Source of the DNA: Parasponia andersonii
Lineage: Eukaryota > Streptophyta > Magnoliopsida > Rosales > Cannabaceae
Assembly (NCBI GenBank): GCA_002914805.1
Contig: JXTB01000003.1
Coordinates: 647,168 to 711,167 of the forward strand
DNA length: 64,000 nt
Reading direction: 5' to 3'
The position numbers and the translations under genes were made by a program. Below, in pieces: positions 56,624-64,000 of this stretch. The notes beneath the pieces were generated by a model. That model saw only the letters and a list, made by a program, of their open reading frames with translations. It did no database searches and was not told the origin of the DNA. The number at the start of each line of letters is the position of its first letter. Within the stretch, counting starts at the first letter, position 1.

Positions 56624-59600
56624 CTAATTACCTCCGACATGCGGAGAGATGCCAGCTTCGACACTTGGCCCAGCCTCAGTAGAGAACGGCACGTCGGGTT
56701 CAGAGTCATCGCTAGACAGGACGACCGTACTTAACCCTCCACTAGTTAAAGCTTCTGGACCAAGCTGACCCTTAGGAACCTCTATGGCTTGTTCTGGCAG
56801 ATCAGAAGTAAGCACTATCTCTTTGGTGGCTGAGGCAGACGTGGAAGGCCCATCATTCTCTTCATTAAGTATTTTCAGTACACTAGCAGGGTACACGATA
56901 TTAATCCCGTCCCCTAACTACTGCATGTAGTACCTGATGGAGTAATGGTCCCTCTCGACACCTTTCTGCTCATCGAACTAGTTTAGCATCACCACCTCCG
57001 CATGATCTTCAAATTCCCTGTTCTCCCAGCCTGACCTATAGCTCTCTGTAGAAAGGATGTGCACCTGCCTCTAGTACCTTATCTTCAGCTTCTTTGCGTC
57101 TGCTAGCCTATCTCTTAGTGACGCGAGCCTTAGTTCCGCTTGTCGCTGTGACAAGTCGATCAAAAGAGTGTTAATATCAGCGAGATCTTCGCCGTACTTA
57201 TGAGACAACTCCACGTAAGCTTCTATCAGTTTACAGTTATCCAAATAGAGATGTCGGATTACCTTGTTAGATCGGTCGAGTCTGCGCTGCAGGGAATGGG
57301 CCTCTAACTTAGCTTTCGCCTCAGCTTTCCTCACCTCCTTAGCCTCGTTGACAGCTTTGTCACGAGCAATGAAAGTCAGCCTCATCTCAACCCCTGCACT
57401 CTGCAACTCCTGCTCCTTGACCTTAAGCTCGGCTTGGGCCAACTTGGCAGCCTCGGCCTCCGAGCGTAGACTTGGGACCTCAGCTTTGAGAGACTAGGCC
57501 TTCCCCTCTGCCTTGGCTAACTTGGCAACTAGCTCTTCACGTCTAGTCCTCTCGACACTCAAAGCATGGGCCACTGCACTGCTGACCCTAGCCTCGTCCA
57601 GGCTCCGATATAGGTTGAAGTGGCGACCTCGCTCTGCTTGGCTGCCACAGTACGGACATTTAGCTACCCGATCAGCTCACTAACACGAGAGGAATAGAAA
57701 GATTAGACAGCGACTAGCTGCAAAATATAAAAAAAAGGGAGTTTGTATTCAGCAAAGATACCGAAAATATGGAGATGACGGCCAAACGAGCCAAACTTGT
57801 GCAATGCTGTGGTGAGTAACGAGCCCTACGTTCTCCAGGGAGAGCGCCTCCAGCTTGAACTTTGCGGTTGGACCCTTTCCCTAGGGGTCATCCATGTCCG
57901 AGGAATGCGACTCCACCCCACCGACCACGAGGACACTTTTTCCCTGTGCCAAACGCACTCCAGTAGCTTCTTTCGATGCTTCCGAAGTGGCGGAGATAGG
58001 GGCGGTAGAAAGCAGGGTATCCCCAAGCACACCTTTGGCGATAGCTGAAGGTGACGCACCCTTAGCAAAAGGAGCCCCCACGACCATTGCCACTTCAGCG
58101 GCCTCGGCTACCACCTTCCTTAGAGACCTACCTGGCTGTAATTTTTCAGTCTTGTCTTGACCAACGTGCTCGAATGAGCCGCCATGCGTAGACCTTCAAC
58201 TCCTCATGACGCTTAGGTAGCCTCGTTATCGTCACTGTCAGAAGAAGGGGCAATTCTACCTCTCTTCCCTGCCGGGCTTTTCTTTCCCTCGGAGGGGCTG
58301 ACTTCACGACCTCGCTTCATAAGGATCGAGAGAGGGAAAAACAGTTGAGACTTCAGCCTTAGAGCCCCTCCGCTGAGCTCAACAATCTTCTCACGGGAGC
58401 GAGCAGCATCGGACCTCGCACCTGGCTTCGAGCCAGAGCTGGGGGTAGAAGGAGGTGGTGCAATAAGCTCCCCTAGCAGGCTCGAAGATGCCCATTTTCC
58501 ATACACAATCTTTATGGTCAGCGTCTCCTGATTCGTGGGGTTGCCTATCTCAGGAGAAGACACCACGGGTGCTTCACCCCCGAACACGAACAGACCCTCT
58601 AGCTCATCGCCTGAGCCTATTCTTAGGGCAACAACTCCCTACCCTCCAACCTCATTCTCAAAGGACACCACCAGACGCCGACCGGCAGGGACCTGGGATC
58701 GGGCTCTGTGGACGATGGTACTCCCCTTGGCCGAGGAGGGATCTACCGAAGGGCCAACATCTGAACCTGCAAGGGCGAACGGTCTTATTAGAACGCAGTC
58801 ATGACCTAATCAATGAAGCCTCAAGGCATGGAATAAACTCATCCCTAACCATTTTGGGGGCAGCAGCCTCGTTTCGGAACCTGATGCACTCCTCAATCAC
58901 GAACTTCACCGCCTCTTCATGCTTATGGCTGGTCGATACCACCAGGTCGTCGGGGCCTACCAACTGGCTCGAGGCCATGATCTGACGACCCACTATGGCG
59001 ATGCGGCTCTGCTCATCCCGGCGGAACCAGTTTAGAGCCGAAGCGTCAAGCTGACTCTAGAAGTGCTTGGAGATGACTCACGTGTCCAGTAGGAAAGGGA
59101 GATGAGAGACCATCCTCGGCATCATGTTCATTATCTGGGGATTCAAAATGACCTGAATATGTTGGCAATCCCCAAAGGATCCGAAGACGACGACCCCCTC
59201 TAGCTCCTTGAGTCACCCCACCGATGGCCGTGGCTCAAACCTGTTTTCCTTCACAGAGACTGCGCGAGGCCAGATATCATGAGTAAAAATGGGCAAAGCT
59301 CACTCAGACCTAAAAATCAAAGCATAACTCAGTACTTACTTTGCAGAAAAAATGGGAGGATTTAAAAACGTTCCCCATTCACCCAAGGAGAGTACCATGC
59401 CCCTCTAACAGCGTACAGCCTAGAGTGAGAATCTCACTGCTTGTTCGACCTCAGTAAACCCCAGAAAATGTGGTGTCCTGAAAGCAGCTGGAGATAGAAA
59501 GTAGAATAAGAGCTCCTTTTGGGGATGAGAGTGAGCTTATAGGTATAGAAGACCACCTCCAGGTCAATATGCACGTCGAGGAGGACCAACAGAGCAAAGA

Positions 59601-59900
59601 GTCCCATCAATATCATGACCCCGTTGGTGTTCAACTGCATCGGGTGAATCCCCGTCAGGCTGAAGAACTGGTGGACTAGGGGAAGAAGGGGAAATCACAG
59701 CCATTCTAGGTGTTTCCTCCCTAGGACGATGGAGCCTTCGGGGGTGGAGGGGCGAAGGTACTAGTTTACTGGGCCCTCGACCCTTTATAAGGTGACTCCA
59801 CCAAGGAAGCAGAGCTGCCTCCTTAATGAGTCCAACTCGGAATCTGTAAAGGGGCGGAGCTTCTGACTCTAGTTCAGAGCCAGGATGCGACCAAAGAGGG
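56624..59900 (-). pseudogene. Antisense ORF (aORF) of the Tat element, degenerate
   Basis: Opposite to gag-pol, between the tandem repeats and the 3' LTR. Its N-terminal region (minus strand, about 59900-59340) has PLVHQFFSLTGIHPMQLNTN, an MGLFALLVLLDVHIDLEVVF helix and LQLLSGHHIFWGLL. This pattern resembles the domain annotated in plants as putative gypsy-type transposon (Pfam Transposase_28). A Ser/Pro/Lys-rich middle follows (58587-58213, SEGKKSPAGKRGRIAPSSDS), then a long coiled coil (57442-57071, KEVRKAEAKAKLEAHSLQRR). The tail is acidic and Ser-rich (56896-56624). Stops and frame changes break it, and some breaks could be introns. Such antisense ORFs are known in Tat-group elements; their function is unclear. 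Confidence 0.65.
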
Positions 59901-60258
59901 CAAAAGTCTCGAGGAAAATGAGGACTTGGTAACCCTAAGATTCGAGAAAGCCGAAAATTTTAAAAGAAAAGAAGCATGAGCACTTGGGAATTTCAGTAAA
60001 GTAAGAAATGAGCACAAGTACAGTTTTTATAAGGGGGAAGCTGAAGAGTTTTCCCTAGAAGAGAATAGTGCGAAGAAATCGGAAGCGTTAGAATTTCAAA
60101 ATTTGAAAAAAATGTGACACGGGTTGGCGTGCACTAATATCAGTAATTGGGGAATAATGACAGTAATGAACCACGTGTACCCTTCGAATTGGCAGACTGA
60201 AGGCACAATTTCCCCTCTTGATGGATGCAAATCCATCAAATAGGGAAATGGGAGCAGT

Positions 60259-61038
60259 TGTGGGGCCTGTTCCTAGATCATGTAACACATGGACGGTTAA
60301 GTAGAGGAACAGGTGGTAGGGGCACACCGTCCGACACGTGTCCAGAAGTCGCACGTGATACCGTATGGGCCCATAGGTTGCGGAGGCTATGGCCGAATCC
60401 ATCCCAGATCCTAGACGGATTCGGCCCAATCTAATTCTTACCTCGACAGCTAAAGGTCAGGAGCCTTGAGGGTCTTCCACCAGAAGATCATTGGAGGCAA
60501 CGCACTGCTCCAGACCCAAATAGGACATTTAATGCAATCCTGGATAGGTGTGCGCATTGGGCAGACCGTCCTGACAAGACAGCGGTTTATCAAAGTCTCG
60601 TCCCCACCAGGCTCGAGCCATAAGAGACGACAGAAAGCAGGTCACGACGATGCAAGAGAAATTACGGTAACCACGGCCCGTGATTTCTGCAGTAAGTCAT
60701 GATGAGAAAAGGTACTCGATCCTGCGATTGAGAGCCAGAAGGTTCTCAATTCTAGGACTATATATATATATAAGCCATGTGTCTCCCTGAGTGGGGGATA
60801 GATATAGAGAGATATATAAAAATTTATAAGCAAGAGAAAAACTTAATCTTTGCTACTCAAACTCAGGAGTAAATATCTAACTTAAGCATCGGAAAGTCTT
60901 TGCAGGTGGCCACCCCCACCTTTCCGATCCGACTTGAAGTCAAAAGCACTATGGAATAGCGAGGATACATGGACAGTTGATAGATACAGTATCAGCAATT
61001 CAGAAACACGTGGACAGCCGGTAAAAACTGCACCAACA
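60259..61038 (+). repeat. 3' LTR of the Tat element
   Basis: 780 bp, from TGTGGGGCC to ACTGCACCAACA, matching 48592-49387 throughout with many substitutions and small indels. Confidence 0.9.
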
Positions 61039-62205
61039 GTCCCAATTTCCATGCTTTAGGCATAGATCTTTTTAAAAGAGTTATGGAACAACTTTATAGA
61101 TTCTTTAAAAGAAACCGCTAAATGAATGCCAAGCAAGATTTCATTATATACTGACTAAAATTTAGTTAAATTAATACCGTCATCATTGGGAAATACATAC
61201 ATATATACCAAAACATTCGAAATAAGAAGGGATAAAAAAGAAAGAAGAAGAAACACTTTTGTTTTGTACGTGGGTCAGACAATCAAAGGCAGCCCATTAC
61301 AAGTGGATCCAAAAGCAAAAATATGAACTTGGAAGAATACTTCTTTGAAAATTCTATGCTTGCTTTTAGATCAATTTATTTCATGGAGTCTTCTAAAGTG
61401 TTTGATCACTGGGGATATCTGAAAGTTCCTATTTGCATGCCATAGAGGGAATAAATATTGGACCACATTTCACAAAGGTGGATGCCCCATTGATGCTCTC
61501 TGCATTTTCATCGGTTTAATGTGTTATATTATAAATGATTTTTTTTTATAAGAGTTATATTATAAATGAATGGAACCTCAAAAATAAAGTTCCAAAACAA
61601 ACCAAACTTGCCCATATGCATCCTTTTTAACCCTTTTTTTTTCCTTTTTTAATTAAATGCTAACAATAAAAAGGGACAATCTGGCCAAGGTCCAAAGTTC
61701 TTATTGGCACAGTTACAAAATGGAATACGTTGTCCTTGATTTCTTATTCACAAATCTAAGTCGATAGTCAAAGAAAAGTGTGTTATGTGATAATTATCCC
61801 AACGTCCAAACATGCAATGTATATCATATTCTCATTGAATTCTTGGATTGCAGGCCCTACCATGCTGCCAATTCCTCTTGCCAGGTAGTTCCTACCTGTA
61901 CACTTGCATTTGTTTTTATATGATCGTATAACCTAGTTAAAACGTGCATCATTGGTTTAGATTCTGTAGAAACGTAATTGATACCCTATTTTTACACCTA
62001 TCGAAAAAAACATTTGCAGGTAATTGGTAAATTGGTATAAGAAGTAAATTTATTATTTACCTGTGGGTTGATACGGTCTTTTTTTAAAAAAAAAAAAAGA
62101 AAAAAAAAGAGAGAACATGTGATTCTTAGTTTATTTAGATAAAAAGAGACATTTTGAAAAATAGCAATTTCAAAAGAATTATATGTTATTTATGATCTAT
62201 CAATT
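61039..62205. other. AT-rich intergenic DNA, no gene seen
   Basis: Begins with the right-hand target duplication GTCCC of the Tat element. No coding frame, LTR pair or RNA gene recognised. Confidence 0.55.
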
Positions 62206-62380
62206 AAGGCTAACTCAATTGGTTTATAATTCGTAGGAGTATTTGTTAGTGTACAGGAGGGAAGGAGTTTGAATCCTAATTAGGCCAATTTATCTATTCT
62301 TGTCTCAAGAGTTGAGGTAACTGTCACATTAAGTACTTTATCAATTAGTAATGAGTGATATTTTTTAAAATATTTTAAAA
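62206..62380 (+). mobile_element. tRNA-like SINE fragment
   Basis: Box A-like GGCTAACTCAATTGGTTTA at about 62208-62226 and box B-like GGAGTTTGAATCC at 62264-62276, followed by a non-tRNA body ending near 62375 in A/T-rich DNA. This is the layout of plant tRNA-derived SINEs. No target duplication was confirmed, and many changes from a usable tRNA are expected. Confidence 0.55.
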
Positions 62381-62824
62381 ACTAACATTTTTTTAAAAAA
62401 ATAATTATGAGATTTTCAAAAAGTTTAAAGTTTCAAGATATTTCAATTTTTTTTTTAAAACTGTCCTAAATAAATTCAAATTTCTTCAAAGGTATTTAAT
62501 AAATAATGAAAGGAATGTAAATACCCATTTTCATAAGAATATTTCGTCAATACCATTTTTTCTATTTTTATTTCATCAATACATGTTTTATACTCATTTT
62601 TTGAGAAATGTATACCACATATTGGTATACAAATATTTTATACATAAAATATATACTATGATATATATTTTATGAATAAAAATTATAATTAAAAATTTGC
62701 ATACGTTTCAAAATGTATACAAATGTGTAAATAAATTTACACTATAAGTATAAACTATAGGTAAAGTTTACATTATAAATATACATTACACATATTTGTG
62801 AAAATTTGAATTTTTATTATAAGT

Positions 62825-63160
62825 TTTTTAAAAATTAAAAAAATCCCAAATTTTTAAACTTTCTGAATAGTCCTAGAACTCTTTAGAAAAATATCACTTT
62901 TAAAAATATTTATAAAAAATTCATTTTTCAGAATTGATGAGTTAATTGAGGAAGTTGATCAACTTATTTGAGGTAATCGGACTAATTACCTTAAGTAACT
63001 CTTGATTACTCTAAGCAACTTGATTGGTTTCCTCGAGTGTATTTAAAAATACTAATTTTTAAAAATAGTATTATTCTAAATATTATTAGAGAGTGGCATG
63101 TTTCTAAACAAATATGAGAGTTCTCAATAGTTTCAGTACATTCATAATTTTTCAATTTAT
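62825..63160. mobile_element. Diverged relative of the fold-back element
   Basis: Shares with 4665-5050 the order GAAAAATATCACTTTTAAAA, an AGGTAAT.GGACTAATTACC core, TTAAGTAACTC, TTGATTACTCTAAG, GATTGGTTTCCTCGAG, and then TTTTTCAATTT near the end. The copies are strongly diverged, so this is an old dispersed repeat. Confidence 0.5.
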
Positions 63161-64000
63161 TAGACACTGAGTTTGAATTATGTAAATAGCTTTGTATATT
63201 TTACACATGAAATGTATATCTAAATACATGTACTTTTGAAATAAAATTAAAAACTTGTGAAATATAAAACACAAAAACTTGATGCAAATTTCTCAATAAT
63301 TAAAATATACTTAAAAATTATAAATAAAAAAGACAAAAATATATATACACAAACACTAAAAGTTACTTCAAACCTAAGTTTTTTGAGACATATTAAATCA
63401 AGTAAATTGGCAATGCAACCTATGTTACTACCATAACTAAAGGGATAAAAAAAAATGACAATTTGTGAGCTTAAAAAAAATGAGTGACATTTTGATGATT
63501 GGCACTCCTGTCAATTTGATATTTTTCTTAAAAAGTGTCATATTTGAAAATATGCGTTCGATATGAGTGGCAATTTGTATTGACTGCTGATGTTGATGGG
63601 TCATGTCCGGTGAATGTTCATATATAGTGACTTAAATTACAATTTATAACCAAAATCCGAACACTTAACAATAGGATCAAAAGTAGAAACTCAAAATAAA
63701 CAAGCTGAGAAGACACAATGAATATGTTTAGTTAAATGGGGTGGCATTCAATCACGCTAACCCAACCCACATTATAAACCCGAGACTCTTTTATTAAACA
63801 AATTGCGGCTGGTCAATTTCAAATCGGCCGTTATTTTATCATGTTTCACTGTTTAACTCGTTACTCATTTTTGGTAAACTCCAATGCTAATTTTGTACAT
63901 GTTTCTAATAGCATCTTAAACTGCCACTTCTACCTCTTTCTATAAAATGCACGGGAAATCAGACATAGATAATGGTAATTTAGACCAAGACAACTTTTTA
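63161..64000. other. AT-rich intergenic DNA, no gene seen
   Basis: No coding frame or repeat structure recognised up to the window end. Confidence 0.55.

Larger units (their letters stand above)
48592..61038 (+). mobile_element. 12.4-kb Ty3/gypsy Tat-lineage LTR retrotransposon, degenerate
   Basis: LTRs at 48592-49387 (796 bp) and 60259-61038 (780 bp), starting TGTGG. The outer flanks GTTTC (48587-48591) and GTCCC (61039-61043) are probably one 5-base duplication with two C-to-T changes. The primer site TGGCGTCGTCTGTGGGAA follows the 5' LTR within four bases. Domain order is gag, protease, RT, RNase H, a second archaeal-type RNase H, integrase, then tandem repeats and an antisense ORF before the 3' LTR. 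The second RNase H and an extra antisense ORF are features of the plant Tat group. Base composition is clearly more GC-rich than the surroundings. Stops in every domain make it inactive. Confidence 0.92.

Overview
This is a flowering-plant nuclear segment. It holds spliced genes with GT-AG introns and a chromatin-protein gene typical of eukaryotes. It also holds an X8-domain, GPI-anchored wall protein of a plant-only type, and Ty1/copia and Ty3/gypsy-Tat retrotransposons with plant-type primer sites. The species cannot be named from this sequence. Background DNA is very AT-rich. Four isolated N bases (6307, 8202, 22407, 47038) mark unresolved positions.

Only three host genes are convincing. 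(1) A 5-exon minus-strand gene (2354-4296) encodes a 126-residue EAF7/MRGBP-type subunit of the NuA4 histone acetyltransferase; one of its introns uses a GC donor. (2) A 10-exon plus-strand gene (12914-39077) encodes a 338-residue alpha/beta hydrolase, probably plastid-targeted. (3) A 4-exon minus-strand gene (41448-43130) encodes a 202-residue X8/CBM43 callose-binding, PDCB-like protein with a signal peptide and a GPI tail. I joined the exons by hand from splice sites and reading phase, and in all three cases the phases close exactly.

The most striking structure is intron 8 of the hydrolase gene, 23.2 kb long. Almost all of it is one 22.45-kb LTR element (16057-38509, minus orientation) with about 1.68-kb LTRs and exact AGCAT target-site duplications. 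Removing it leaves an intron of about 0.8 kb. The large element has a primer site and a proline-rich gag-like leader but no pol of its own that I can see, so it resembles a LARD-type non-autonomous element. Two degenerate copia elements lie inside it: one minus at 20118-25538 with exact ATTAA duplications, and one plus at 31443-36475 without matching flanks. Its own internal DNA carries several plus-strand cassettes, antisense to the element, with a TATA-like box, an ORF remnant and a TGTAAT/AATAAA-like end.

The other large element is a 12.4-kb Ty3/gypsy Tat-lineage element (48592-61038, plus). It has gag, protease, RT, RNase H, a second (archaeal-type) RNase H and integrase, all broken by stops. 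Two tandem-repeat arrays (112 bp and 74 bp) and a long antisense ORF remnant follow, before the 3' LTR.

Between these lie a tandem array of about 870-bp units (5700-9540), a solitary decayed copia gag (9970-10905), a fold-back element (4665-5050) with a diverged relative near 62.8-63.2 kb, a TTA-flanked MITE-like element (46673-47707), two tRNA-like SINE fragments and several microsatellites. Most transposon breaks whose original residue can be guessed look like C-to-T or G-to-A changes, as expected from long-term decay of methylated DNA.
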